From Flavobacterium foetidum (GTDB lineage Bacteria; Bacteroidota; Bacteroidia; Flavobacteriales; Flavobacteriaceae): DNA of 64,000 bases. Each line of letters starts with the position of its first letter. Positions within the stretch are counted from its first letter, which is position 1. Below are positions 17,471-25,976 of this stretch, piece after piece. Position numbers and translations under genes: made by a program. The stretch lies in assembly GCF_004634245.1 (NCBI RefSeq), contig NZ_SJTF01000002.1:62001-126000 (forward strand), given 5' to 3'. The notes under the pieces were generated by a model. That model was not told where the DNA came from. It searched no databases and saw only the letters and a list, made by a program, of their open reading frames with translations.

Positions 17471-17630
17471 ATTTGAATGTAATTTTGTAGATGGTTAAAA
17501 ATAAGAATTAACTTTATACCAATTTAAAATTCCAAAAAAATATTAATAATTTTTATCAAAACTGGATCTTGAAATTATATTTTTAACATTTAAAACTTAT
17601 TATCGGCAATTCAAAAACAACAGTTTAATT

Positions 17631-18119
17631 ATGGAAAATTGGTTTAAAGAAGTTTTATGGAGGCAGTTCGGCGCCACTATTGACATGCTTGAAAATGCGT
17701 GCAAATTATGTCCCGAAAACATTTGGGACACTCAAGCCGAATTTGGGTACAAAGCCTATCATTCTGTATTTTTTCTAGATTATTATCTCACACGAAACCC
17801 AATAAGATTTGAACCTCCCGAACCTTTTTCACTCTCTGAATTTGAGGATCGGATGCCAGAAAGAATCTATACTAAAGAAGAAGTATTGACCTACTTATAT
17901 CTCTGCCGAAAAAAATGCCGGGATTTGATTGCAGGACTCGATGATGTCGAAAATATTTTTTGGGAAAATGAATCCAAAACCATGCGATACAATATAATTG
18001 AAATACTGCTTTATAATATGCGTCATGTCCAGCATCATACTGCGCAGCTTAATTTATTGCTAAGACAGCATATCGATGACGCTCCAGAATGGGTTTATGA
18101 GGCCGAAGACAAACCTTAA
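17631..18119 (+). CDS. DinB-like four-helix protein
   Basis: The 162-residue protein has the DinB/YfiT-type layout: four helices, one histidine in the second helix (YKAYHSVFFLDYYL) and paired histidines in the last (RHVQHHTAQL), which together form a likely divalent-metal site. In Gram-positive bacteria related proteins act in thiol-dependent transferase reactions; the exact role here is unknown. Bacillithiol is probably made by this organism (bshB1 at 40273), which would supply a thiol co-substrate. It lies 16 bases upstream of a quinone reductase gene. Confidence 0.8.
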   Translation: MENWFKEVLWRQFGATIDMLENACKLCPENIWDTQAEFGYKAYHSVFFLDYYLTRNPIRFEPPEPFSLSEFEDRMPERIYTKEEVLTYLYLCRKKCRDLIAGLDDVENIFWENESKTMRYNIIEILLYNMRHVQHHTAQLNLLLRQHIDDAPEWVYEAEDKP

Positions 18120-18135
18120 CTAAAAAGAGATTTCT

Positions 18136-18735
18136 ATGAATATAATGATTGTTTACAGTCATCCAAGCAAAAAATCGTATACTTTTCAGGTTTTGGAACA
18201 GCTCAAAACTGCTCTTCAAAAAGAGAATTGGAATCTTGATATTTCTGATTTGTATGAAATGAATTTCCGCTCAGATATGTCTGAAGCAGAATACGAACGC
18301 GAAGGATTTGCCCAAACACAGCTTCCGATTCCTGCTGATGTTCTGGCAGAGCAAGAAAAAATAGAAAAAGCTGACTGTATCATTTTTTTATATCCGGTTT
18401 GGTGGAGCGATTGTCCTGCTAAATTAAAAGGCTGGTTTGACCGTGTATATACTGTTGGTTACGCATATGGACAAAACGAGACTTCCAGAAAAATGAAAAC
18501 CATTCCCTACGGACTTGTCATTTGCACGGCCGGACACCCAAATGCATTTTTAAACGAAATTGAAATTGCACAAAGCATGGAAAAAATCATGCTCGAAGAT
18601 CGTCTCGGCAAACGTTTTAAAAACAAAGAAATGATTATTTTGGGAGGAACTCTGGAACTCGAAAAAGTTATGAGTGAGCATTTTGAACAAATTAATCAAA
18701 TTCCAGACAAAATTAAATCACTGAAAATAGTATAA
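18136..18735 (+). CDS. NAD(P)H dehydrogenase (quinone), flavodoxin-like fold
   Basis: The 199-residue protein matches the NQO1/MdaB/KefF-type flavodoxin-like family: an N-terminal strand MNIMIVYSHPSKKSYT binding flavin phosphate, the IFLYPVWWSDCPAKLKGWFDRV signature here cut to its core WWSDCPAKLKGWFDRV, and a glycine-containing flavin loop further on. It probably uses FMN or FAD for two-electron reduction of quinones, which limits oxidative stress. It is probably cotranscribed with the DinB-like gene. Confidence 0.88.
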   Translation: MNIMIVYSHPSKKSYTFQVLEQLKTALQKENWNLDISDLYEMNFRSDMSEAEYEREGFAQTQLPIPADVLAEQEKIEKADCIIFLYPVWWSDCPAKLKGWFDRVYTVGYAYGQNETSRKMKTIPYGLVICTAGHPNAFLNEIEIAQSMEKIMLEDRLGKRFKNKEMIILGGTLELEKVMSEHFEQINQIPDKIKSLKIV

Positions 18736-18756
18736 AAAATCTAAAATTCATAAATA

Positions 18757-19200
18757 ATGTCAACAGAAGAAAATGTAGAAAAATCAGTTTTTGAAGAAAT
18801 CCCAACCGAAAAAATTTACTCAGAAAAAGCCATCCGAATTGGAACATTCCTCGCTGGACCTTTAGTTGCCGGCTACTGCATTGCAGAGAATTTCAAAGTT
18901 TTTAATGATAAAGAAAAAGCGCAAAAAACGTGGATAATTACTGGCATCGCTTCCTTTTTTATAATCTGTCTGGTTTTTCTATTACCCGAAAATTTTCCTT
19001 CCATAGTTTTTCCTATAACTTATTCTTTTATTGCTTCTTATTTCTTAAAAACATATCAGGAAAAAAACATTCAAAATCATTTGAGTAATGGTGGAGAAGC
19101 CCACAATGGCTGGAGAGTGACTTTAATTGGACTCATTAGTTTGTTAACTTTTTTAGCAATAATCATGGGCGTTGTCTTTTTATTCGATTATATTCTTTAA
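18757..19200 (+). CDS. Small multi-pass membrane protein
   Basis: The 147-residue protein has a charged N-terminal 25 residues and about four hydrophobic segments (about residues 28-44, 58-74, 79-97 and 122-145). No family was recognised. It begins 21 bases after the quinone reductase and is probably in the same transcript. Confidence 0.65.
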   Translation: MSTEENVEKSVFEEIPTEKIYSEKAIRIGTFLAGPLVAGYCIAENFKVFNDKEKAQKTWIITGIASFFIICLVFLLPENFPSIVFPITYSFIASYFLKTYQEKNIQNHLSNGGEAHNGWRVTLIGLISLLTFLAIIMGVVFLFDYIL

Positions 19201-19359
19201 TTCATCAAAATTCGGATTATCTAGTTTCGATAAGAATAATGTTTTTTCAGTATTAAAATCAAACTTTGAAAGCATCAAATTTTATAATTTTCAAAGGCAT
19301 TTCTGCAAAAAATATAAAGCTGATTTTCATAACTTAGTACACCTAAAAATCATCATGTT

Positions 19360-19728
19360 ATGAATAGGAAAGAAATAGCCCGGAATTTTTTGAAACTGGC
19401 GGCGAGCGGGCATTCGCACGAGGCATTCCGACTTCATGTAAGTCCAAAATTTAAGCACCATAACTCGCATTTCAAGGGCGATGCAGAAACCTTAATGCTC
19501 GCCATGGAAGAATCTGCAAGAACAAATCCGAATAAGATTTTTAAAATTCATCATATACTCGAAGACGGGAATTTGGTCGCAGTACATTCGCACTTAAAAC
19601 AAAGTCCCACAGATATTGGTTTTGCTGTAGTTCACATCCTAAAATTCAAAGATGATAAAATCGTCGAACTTTGGGACTTAGGACAGCCAATTCCGAAAGA
19701 TATTATTAACGAAAATGGAATGTTTTAG
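19360..19728 (+). CDS. SnoaL/NTF2-like protein
   Basis: The 122-residue protein has the cone-shaped NTF2-like pattern: an initial helix (RKEIARNFLKLAASG), a conserved HVSPKFKHHN segment, and strands ending in ILKFKDDKIVELWDLGQPIP. It belongs to the group often annotated as a predicted SnoaL-like aldol-condensation enzyme. Active-site assignment is not possible from sequence. It is followed by a family D repeat. Confidence 0.8.
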   Translation: MNRKEIARNFLKLAASGHSHEAFRLHVSPKFKHHNSHFKGDAETLMLAMEESARTNPNKIFKIHHILEDGNLVAVHSHLKQSPTDIGFAVVHILKFKDDKIVELWDLGQPIPKDIINENGMF

Positions 19729-19735
19729 TTTTTTT

Positions 19736-19804
19736 GTTTCATGTTTCAAGTTTCGGGTTCTGCACAAGACGTGAAACTTGAAACCTGAAACTTGAAACCT
19801 GAAA
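19736..19804. repeat. Inverted repeat, family D (GTTTCAAGTTTC / GAAACTTGAAAC)
   Basis: GTTTCATGTTTCAAGTTTC on the left mirrors a right arm with two direct copies of GAAACTTGAAACCT. Fragments of the same family occur near 2065, 24515, 41008, 41148 and 55103. The computed start of the next open frame (TTG at 19792) lies inside this repeat, which is one reason to prefer the ATG at 19831. Confidence 0.7.
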
Positions 19805-19830
19805 TCTTAAACAACCCTCTCAATAAACCA

Positions 19831-20871
19831 ATGAACTTTATTCCTAAAATCTCCTTATTATTACTTTTCATCTTCAGTAGCTGTCATTCATCGGCACAAA
19901 AAAAAACAGATTACAAAAAAAGCATTGATAGTTTAATTCAAAACACAAATCCCGATTTTAATGGTACTGTTATCATTACGAAAAACGGAAAAACATTATA
20001 TTCTAATGTGAAAGGTTATTCGAATTTTGAGACTAAAAAACCTTTAAAAATTGATACACAATTTGAAATAATGTCAAACAGCAAACAGATTACAGCTGTT
20101 TTGATTCTATTGGAAGTCGAAAAAGGAAAGATTGATTTGCACGCACCAATAAAAAAATACTTACCAGAACTCAAACAAAACTGGGCAGATTCGGTTACGG
20201 TTCATCAGCTTTTAAATCATTCACACGGCATTATCGATTTAGAAAAACCGTTGGCTTTTAGACCCGGCACGCAATTCAAATACGGAAACCTAAACTATAG
20301 CTTGCTTGGAAAAATCGTGGAGTTTTCGACAAAAAAAAGTTACGCCGAAACAGCAGAAACGTTATTTAAAAAACTCAAAATGAATAAGACTGTTTGTTAT
20401 TCTCTAGATAAAACTCAAAATCTAGCCACAGGATATTACAGTGCTAAAAACGTATTCACGCCAGCCGGACCAAGTTTTATAAATGATGAAAATTTAGGTG
20501 CAGACGGCATACTTTCGACTGTAGAAGATTTGGCTATTTGGAACAACCATCTTCATAAAGGCAAAATCTTAAAACCTGAATCGTATCAATTATTCATAAA
20601 AAACACCATTTTATCACAGCATAATTTCTTTGGAAAAGAAGCAGAAGGTTATGGTTACGGTATTCGATCTATTCAAAAAGAAAAATTCAAATATTTTGGC
20701 CACACAGGCCTCGGCGATGGATTTTCTTCTGTAAATTTATACTTTCCAGAAAGTGACGTGAGTTTGATTGTTTTGGAAAATCAGATGCCCGAAGATTCGA
20801 ACTTATTTTATGCTTGCGGAAGTAAAATCAAAAACATTCTTTTTGAAAGCGATTTATTACTTAAAAAATAA
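19831..20871 (+). CDS. Serine hydrolase of the beta-lactamase/DD-peptidase superfamily (lipoprotein)
   Basis: Starting at the ATG at 19831, the protein has 346 residues with a lipoprotein signal (hydrophobic run LLLLFIFSSC, lipid-anchored cysteine at the lipobox). The catalytic motif SxxK is S82-N-S-K85 and a YxN motif (Y151-G-N153) follows at the expected distance; the third HTG-like motif is seen in FGHTGLGDGF. This is the class C beta-lactamase-related family (serine peptidase S12). Many members are esterases or D-amino peptidases, so antibiotic hydrolysis should not be assumed. Confidence 0.88.
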   Translation: MNFIPKISLLLLFIFSSCHSSAQKKTDYKKSIDSLIQNTNPDFNGTVIITKNGKTLYSNVKGYSNFETKKPLKIDTQFEIMSNSKQITAVLILLEVEKGKIDLHAPIKKYLPELKQNWADSVTVHQLLNHSHGIIDLEKPLAFRPGTQFKYGNLNYSLLGKIVEFSTKKSYAETAETLFKKLKMNKTVCYSLDKTQNLATGYYSAKNVFTPAGPSFINDENLGADGILSTVEDLAIWNNHLHKGKILKPESYQLFIKNTILSQHNFFGKEAEGYGYGIRSIQKEKFKYFGHTGLGDGFSSVNLYFPESDVSLIVLENQMPEDSNLFYACGSKIKNILFESDLLLKK

Positions 20872-20876
20872 TCAAA

Positions 20877-21299
20877 ATGGCAAAAAATAAAACAACCGAA
20901 ACCCAAAGCAGCGTTACCGAATTTATCAATGCTGTCGAAAATGAAACTAAAAGAAACGATTCTTTTGAACTTGTAAAAATCATGCAGGAAGCAACAGGAT
21001 CTGAGCCAAAAATCTGGGGAGCGAACATTATTGGTTTTGGAAGTTATCATTATACATACGACAGCGGACATGAAGGCGATGCACCGCTCTTAGCTTTTTC
21101 GCCAAGAAAAGATGCTATCTCGCTTTACCTCAATTCTACATTTGAAAACAAGGAGGAACTGCTTTTAAAATTTGGAAAACATAAAGCTGGTAAAGGTTGT
21201 ATCTACATCAAAAAACTGGCTGATATCGACCTGGAAACATTCAAAAAAATGCTTTCGGAATCTATTAAAGAAATAAAAAAATTATATCCTACAAATTAA
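20877..21299 (+). CDS. DUF1801-family protein (copy 2)
   Basis: The 140-residue protein is a longer DUF1801 member, with the core WGANIIGFGSYHYTYDSG, then APLLAFSPRKDAISLYL and a second half with GKGCIYIKKLADIDL. It begins five bases after the serine hydrolase stop and ends one base before the next start, so it is part of a tight three-gene unit. Confidence 0.85.
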   Translation: MAKNKTTETQSSVTEFINAVENETKRNDSFELVKIMQEATGSEPKIWGANIIGFGSYHYTYDSGHEGDAPLLAFSPRKDAISLYLNSTFENKEELLLKFGKHKAGKGCIYIKKLADIDLETFKKMLSESIKEIKKLYPTN

Positions 21300-21300
21300 C

Positions 21301-22398
21301 ATGTTTATTGCCATTGTAATCCTTGTTTCAGCTGTTCTTTTATATTTTCTATTCCATCCCCGCTTTGGAAAAAGACCTTCAGGAGCCAGATTGGCCCTGA
21401 TTGAGAAATCACCGCAGTATAAAAACGGAAAATTTCAGAACATAAGTTTCACGCCTGATCTTGCGGAAGTACACACTTTTTCAGAAGTTTTATTCGAATT
21501 CTTCTTTAAGAAAGTCGAACGTAAAATTCCGACCGACCGTATTCCGTCTATCAAAAACAATTTATTAGAGATTCCCGTCTCTGAGGACATAATGGTTTGG
21601 TTCGGACATTCTTCGTACTACATTCAGATCGAGGGCAAACGTTTTCTCATTGACCCCGTTTTTAGCGGCAACGCTTCGCCTATTTACGGAAGTACAAGAG
21701 CTTTTGAAGGAACTGATATTTACACCGCAGCAGATTTTCCTGAAATAGATTATTTATTGATTACACACGATCATTACGATCATCTGGATTACAAAACCAT
21801 AATGGATTTAAAACCAAAAATCAAAAAAGTAATCTGTGCGCTGGGCGTTGGTTCTCATTTTGAGTTTTGGAAATTTCCGATTGAAGACATAATCGAAAAA
21901 GATTGGCATGAAAAAATAGAGCTTGATGAAAATCTTACGCTTTATACAACGCCTGCGAGACACTTTTCAGGCAGAAGCATTAACCGTTGCAACACGCTAT
22001 GGACGTCTTTTGTGCTCGAAGCAAAAGATTTTAAAATGTTTTTAGGAGGCGACAGCGGTTATGATACTCACTATGCCGAAATTGGCAAAAAATATGGCCC
22101 TTTTGACATTGCCATAATCGAAAACGGCCAATACAACGAAAAATGGAATTATATTCACAATATGCCCGAAGATGTCGTAAAAGCGATTCAGGATATAAAC
22201 ACAAAGCGAGCACTTCCTGTTCATTCTTCTAAATTTGCATTATCGCTTCATGCCTGGGATGAACCTTTGATTAAAGTTACCGAATTGAACAATTTGTCAG
22301 AAAATCCGATTTTGTTGATGACTCCGTTGATTGGCGAAATTGTCGAATTGAAAAATGAAGAACAGCAATTTAGACAATGGTGGATTGGGATTCAGTAA
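21301..22398 (+). CDS. Metallo-beta-lactamase-fold hydrolase (NAPE-PLD/UlaG-like)
   Basis: The 365-residue protein has an N-terminal hydrophobic segment (residues 1-17) and then the metallo-beta-lactamase fold. The HxHxDH motif is H156-D-H158-Y-D160-H161 in ITHDHYDHLD. Earlier WFGHSSYYIQIEGKRFLIDP and later ARHFSGR, GGDSGYD and PVHSSKFAL match the NAPE-PLD/lactonase-like branch. It probably hydrolyses a phosphodiester or lactone near the membrane; the substrate is unknown. It follows the DUF1801 gene by one base. Confidence 0.88.
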   Translation: MFIAIVILVSAVLLYFLFHPRFGKRPSGARLALIEKSPQYKNGKFQNISFTPDLAEVHTFSEVLFEFFFKKVERKIPTDRIPSIKNNLLEIPVSEDIMVWFGHSSYYIQIEGKRFLIDPVFSGNASPIYGSTRAFEGTDIYTAADFPEIDYLLITHDHYDHLDYKTIMDLKPKIKKVICALGVGSHFEFWKFPIEDIIEKDWHEKIELDENLTLYTTPARHFSGRSINRCNTLWTSFVLEAKDFKMFLGGDSGYDTHYAEIGKKYGPFDIAIIENGQYNEKWNYIHNMPEDVVKAIQDINTKRALPVHSSKFALSLHAWDEPLIKVTELNNLSENPILLMTPLIGEIVELKNEEQQFRQWWIGIQ

Positions 22399-22413
22399 AA
22401 AAATAAATTCTGA

Positions 22414-22530
22414 TCTCCAATTCTAAAAACAAAACTGGACTTCACTAAAAAACTTTTCGTACTATTGGCAGTCTTATTTGCTTGTCTTACATTCGCCCAG
22501 AAAAACTATGTATTTTCTTGGGGCGTATAA
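22414..22530 (+). pseudogene. Remnant of a secreted-protein gene (signal peptide only)
   Basis: An open stretch between TGA and TAA encodes a clean signal peptide (TKKLFVLLAVLFACLTFAQ) followed by about ten residues and a stop. No ATG, GTG or TTG lies in frame upstream, where the sequence reads AAACTGGAC in place of a start codon. It looks like the 5' end of a secreted-protein gene that has lost its start codon and body. A very short functional peptide is possible but less likely. Confidence 0.4.
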
Positions 22531-22651
22531 TCGTGATTTAAATGAGAAATAAATAACACGGTTTTTAAACCTTTTTTTTACAGTAGCAACTTTGGTTGTG
22601 TTTCTTTTTCATCCAGAAATCCGTTACACAAAAACTATAAAATCTATAAAA

Positions 22652-23185
22652 ATGACAACAGCACATTTCAACTTACAGCCAGATTTTCTAGAGAACGAAA
22701 TCACAAAATTAATTCCGCTAGAAGAGAAACATTTTGAAGCGTTGTTTGAAGCGGCTTCCGACCCCTTGATTTGGGAACAACATCCTTCTAAAGACAGATA
22801 TCATAGAGAAGGCTTTACCGCTTTTTTTGAAGCTGGAATAAATTCTAAAGGTGCGTTTCTGATTTTAGACAAACAAACCAATGAGATTATGGGAACAACC
22901 CGTTTTTACGACTATGATCCCGAAAAATCAAGCGTCGGAATTGGCTACACTTTCATTACCAGAAAATACTGGGGTGGACCTTATAATGCATCAAACAAAA
23001 AACTATTGATAGATTACGCTTTTCAATATGTCGATACGATACTTTTTCACGTAGGAGCCGAAAATTTCCGCTCACAAAAAGCCGTTCAAAAACTTGGAGC
23101 AATAAAAATCAGAGACATGTTTATCACCGCAAATGGAGTTGACCTGCCGTATATTGAGTATGAATTGAAAAAGCATCAGAGTTAG
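22652..23185 (+). CDS. GNAT-family acetyltransferase (RimJ/RimL type)
   Basis: From the ATG at 22652 the protein has 177 residues. The upstream extension from 22592 is hydrophobic and lies in the remnant region, so I exclude it. The RimJ/RimL-like features are LIPLEEKHFEALFEAASD at the start, GTTRFYDYDPEKSSVGIGYT in the middle (given here as RFYDYDPEKSSVGIGY) and VGAENFRSQKAVQKLG near the end. It probably acetylates the N-terminal amine of a protein or a small molecule. A heptamer array follows. Confidence 0.85.
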   Translation: MTTAHFNLQPDFLENEITKLIPLEEKHFEALFEAASDPLIWEQHPSKDRYHREGFTAFFEAGINSKGAFLILDKQTNEIMGTTRFYDYDPEKSSVGIGYTFITRKYWGGPYNASNKKLLIDYAFQYVDTILFHVGAENFRSQKAVQKLGAIKIRDMFITANGVDLPYIEYELKKHQS

Positions 23186-23233
23186 GTTTGGAAAATTATA
23201 GAATTAGACTATAGAATACAGAACATAGAATAT

Positions 23234-23359
23234 AGAACTAAGAACTAAGAACTAAGGACTAAGGACTAAGGACTAAGAACTAAGGACTAAGAACTAAGGA
23301 CTAAGAACTAAGAACTAAGAACTAAGAACTAAGAACTAAGAACTAAGGACTAAGAACTA
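23234..23359 (+). repeat. 18-copy heptanucleotide tandem repeat (AGRACTA)
   Basis: Eighteen uninterrupted 7-base units occur, in two variants: 12 AGAACTA and 6 AGGACTA, mixed in irregular order. Degenerate relatives (ATAGAATAC, AGAACAT) precede the array from about 23200. It ends 12 bases before the LOG-protein start codon, so it forms or displaces the leader of that mRNA. Copy number is likely to vary between strains. Confidence 0.95.
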
Positions 23360-23371
23360 AAAAAAACAACA

Positions 23372-23953
23372 ATGAAAAGAATAACAGTTTTCTGCGCTTC
23401 AAGTTTTGGCACGGAATCTATATACGAAGAACAAGCCACAGCCTTAGGAAAAACTTTGGCAGAACAAAATATAGAATTAGTTTATGGCGGTGCCAATGTG
23501 GGGCTTATGGGGGCAGTTGCTGATGGTGCCTTAAAAGCTGGAGGAAAAGTAATTGGAGTGCTTCCTAATTTTTTACGGTCTAAAGAAATCGCACATCTCG
23601 GTTTGACAGAATTAATTTTGGTAGAAAGCATGCATGAAAGAAAGACAAAAATGAATGATTTATGCGATGGCGTAATTGCATTGCCGGGCGGATTTGGAAC
23701 TTTGGAAGAGTTGTTCGAAATGCTGACCTGGGCTCAGTTGGGACTTCATAAAAAGCCAATCGCCATTTTAAACGTCAACGGGTTTTATGATGCCCTAATT
23801 GATTTGCTTGAAACAATGACCGAAAAGGGACTTTTGAAGGAAGTCAACCAAAAAATGCTTTTGGTAAGCAATGATATTGAAGATTTATTAGAGCAAATGA
23901 AAAACTATCAAGCACCTACTGTAGGTAAATGGATTGACAAGCAAAAGCTGTAA
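23372..23953 (+). CDS. LOG-family protein (TIGR00730; nucleoside-5'-monophosphate phosphoribohydrolase)
   Basis: The 193-residue protein has the LOG signature P105-GGFGT-x-x-E113 and the partner segment ESMHERKTKM, plus a Rossmann start (VYGGANVGLMGAVADGAL). LOG enzymes hydrolyse the N-glycosidic bond of nucleoside monophosphates, in plants and some bacteria releasing cytokinin bases. In a free-living bacterium the role is more likely purine-nucleotide housekeeping. The start codon lies 12 bases after the 18-copy heptamer array, so leader length and expression could change with repeat number. Confidence 0.92.
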   Translation: MKRITVFCASSFGTESIYEEQATALGKTLAEQNIELVYGGANVGLMGAVADGALKAGGKVIGVLPNFLRSKEIAHLGLTELILVESMHERKTKMNDLCDGVIALPGGFGTLEELFEMLTWAQLGLHKKPIAILNVNGFYDALIDLLETMTEKGLLKEVNQKMLLVSNDIEDLLEQMKNYQAPTVGKWIDKQKL

Positions 23954-24026
23954 GGGTACCATTTCCTGAAAAAATAGTATTATCTTTACATTTCATCATT
24001 TTTGAATAACTTCTAACTCATGCAAG

Positions 24027-24494
24027 ATGAAAGTAGCAAACAACCACTTTGCAAAAGCCGAAATGCTGATTCGTAAACCTGTATCAGAAGTTTTTAATGC
24101 TTTTGTCGATCCGGAAATTACATCTAAGTTTTGGTTCACGAAAGGTTCTGGAAAATTAGAAGAAGACCAAACTACCGAATGGACTTGGGAAATGTACGGA
24201 TTCTCACTTAAGGTGAAAACGCACGTCTTACAGGAAAATAAAAAAATTGTAATCGAATGGGGCGCTCCTCAAGAAACTACTATAGTGGAATGGATTTTTA
24301 CCGAACTAAACGAAAGTGAAACCTTTGTAAGCATTATAAACTCTGGTCTAAAAGGAGATTCCGATAAAATCATAGATCAGGTACGTGATTCGACCGAAGG
24401 TTTTACGCTTGTTTTGGCGGGAGCAAAAGCTTTTCTTGAACACAATATCAGGCTGAATCTGGTTTTAGATCGATTTCCGAAAGGACTTGCCTAA
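24027..24494 (+). CDS. SRPBCC/AHSA1-like domain protein
   Basis: The 155-residue protein has the helix-grip START-like fold of the AHSA1 group: AEMLIRKPVSEVFNAFVDPE at the start, SKFWFTKGSGKL, then strands around IEWGAPQETTIVEWIF, and a long C-terminal helix (FTLVLAGAKAFLEHNI). These proteins bind hydrophobic ligands or act as co-chaperones; no ligand can be named. It is probably followed in the same transcript by the third DUF1801 gene. Confidence 0.88.
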   Translation: MKVANNHFAKAEMLIRKPVSEVFNAFVDPEITSKFWFTKGSGKLEEDQTTEWTWEMYGFSLKVKTHVLQENKKIVIEWGAPQETTIVEWIFTELNESETFVSIINSGLKGDSDKIIDQVRDSTEGFTLVLAGAKAFLEHNIRLNLVLDRFPKGLA

Positions 24495-24536
24495 AAAATA
24501 TCACAGCTTTGAAAACGCGAAACTTGAAACAAAAAG

Positions 24537-24905
24537 ATGGAAGTAAAAAAACCTGAAAATATTGATGAATATATTGGAGCTTTTCCTGCTGATGTACAAG
24601 AGATTTTAGAGAAAATCAGAGCTGTAATTCAGAAAGCGGCTCCCGAGGCAAAAGAAAAAATCAGTTACTCAATGCCCGCTTTTGAGCAGAACGGAATTGT
24701 GGTTTACTTTGCGGCCTATAAAAATCATATTGGTTTGTATGCATTGCCAACTGGACACGAGGCTTTTAAAGAAGAGTTTTCTATTTATAAATCAGGAAAA
24801 GGGTCTGTCCAGTTTCCGTTAAAAGACCCTATGCCTTTTGATCTGATTTCAAGAATTGTTAAATTCAGGGTAAAAGAAAATCTGGAAAAAGCGAAAAAGA
24901 AGTAA
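24537..24905 (+). CDS. DUF1801-family protein (copy 3)
   Basis: The 122-residue protein is the most typical DUF1801/YdhG member here: IDEYIGAFPADVQEILEKIR, then ISYSMPAFEQNGIVVYFAAY, HIGLYALPTG, and a basic C-terminus (KVKENLEKAKKK-like). It lies 42 bases after the SRPBCC gene and 3 bases before the phosphoesterase gene. Confidence 0.9.
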   Translation: MEVKKPENIDEYIGAFPADVQEILEKIRAVIQKAAPEAKEKISYSMPAFEQNGIVVYFAAYKNHIGLYALPTGHEAFKEEFSIYKSGKGSVQFPLKDPMPFDLISRIVKFRVKENLEKAKKK

Positions 24906-24908
24906 ATA

Positions 24909-25589
24909 ATGAATTTAAAAGAACATTACAATCAGCTTTACCAAGAATCTTCTAAAGCAATTTTAAACAACAATTATTCTATCGATCATCAAATAAAAAA
25001 TACTGCTGATTCTCGTTTCGGAATCACATTACTGCTTCGTCCAAACGAAAAAATAAAATCTGCCACGCAATTATTTTTAAATGAATTAAGGCAAATTGAG
25101 CCCAATCAGTATTATTATCCCAATTCAGACATTCATAGTACAGTAATGTCTATAATTTCGTGCTATAACGGATTTACATTAGACAAAATAAATATCGAAG
25201 ATTACATTACAGTCATTCAAGAAAGTCTTATTAATCTAGATAAAATCAAAATCAGATTTCAAGGAATCACAGCATCTTCATCTGCAATAATGCTTCAAGG
25301 TTTTCCGTCAGACGAATCGCTGCATAGATTACGGAATAAGCTTCGTTACAACTTTAAAAAGACAAATTTAGAGCAGAGCATCGACAGCCGTTATGCTATC
25401 TTAACGGCGCATGCAACGGTTATGCGATTTCAGGAAAAACTGCAAAATCCATCAAAATTAATTGAAACAGTAGAGAAATTCAGGAATTTTGATTTCGGCG
25501 AATTTACAGCCGAAAATCTAGAATTGGTTTTTAATGATTGGTACCAAAGGGCAGAAAAAACAATTCATTTAAAAAACTTTAGGTTGTAA
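24909..25589 (+). CDS. 2H phosphoesterase-superfamily protein
   Basis: The 226-residue protein carries the two His-x-Thr motifs that define the 2H superfamily: H76-S-T78 (DIHSTVMSI) and H168-A-T170 (TAHATVMRF), each followed by hydrophobic strand residues. Members act on 2'-5' or 2',3'-cyclic phosphodiester bonds in RNA or nucleotides (RNA ligase/CPDase types). The substrate cannot be read from sequence. It starts three bases after a DUF1801 gene, and converges with the VOC gene only seven bases away with no terminator visible. Confidence 0.85.
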   Translation: MNLKEHYNQLYQESSKAILNNNYSIDHQIKNTADSRFGITLLLRPNEKIKSATQLFLNELRQIEPNQYYYPNSDIHSTVMSIISCYNGFTLDKINIEDYITVIQESLINLDKIKIRFQGITASSSAIMLQGFPSDESLHRLRNKLRYNFKKTNLEQSIDSRYAILTAHATVMRFQEKLQNPSKLIETVEKFRNFDFGEFTAENLELVFNDWYQRAEKTIHLKNFRL

Positions 25590-25596
25590 TCCTAAA

Positions 25597-25956
25597 CTAA
25601 TTAAACTTTCCGAAATGCCATAAAACTCCCGCTGGATCGTGCAGAAAACACTCTCTTCCCCACTCCATTTTGCGAATCGGCGTTAGTTTCACACCGTATT
25701 TTTCATTCAGATTCAAAGCCAAAAGCTCGTTATAATATCTTTCAACATCATCGACTTCGAGAAAAATCATAGTGTTTTCAATCCAGTTTTTATCGTAATA
25801 ATCCTGTAGATAAAATGCAGTTTCGCCACATTTAAAAACAGAAAAATTAGATTCAAGAATTGTTTCTTCAAATCCTAAATCTTTATAAAACGCTCTAGAA
25901 GTTTCAAAATCTTTGGATCCAATAAAGGGACGGATTGATTTTATGTTGTGGTTCAT
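25597..25956 (-). CDS. VOC-family (glyoxalase/bleomycin-resistance fold) protein
   Basis: From the ATG at 25956 the protein has 119 residues and a single VOC module pair: IRPFIGSKDFETSRAFYKDLGF, then the strand TAFYLQDYYDKNW, and the C-terminal GRECFLHDPAGVLWHFG. Possible metal ligands are a histidine near the C-terminus (WHFG) and a glutamate in VDDVERYY; the set is not complete enough to claim a metalloenzyme. The alternative TTG at 25980 would overlap the upstream gene. It is the last gene of the antiporter operon. Confidence 0.85.
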   Translation of the reverse strand: MNHNIKSIRPFIGSKDFETSRAFYKDLGFEETILESNFSVFKCGETAFYLQDYYDKNWIENTMIFLEVDDVERYYNELLALNLNEKYGVKLTPIRKMEWGRECFLHDPAGVLWHFGKFN

Positions 25957-25976
25957 TTTTACTTTGGTTTTTAAAT

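Noticed and set aside
23234..23359. CRISPR or coding repeat
   Set aside because: The unit is only 7 bases with no spacers, and a 7-base period gives no stable reading frame.
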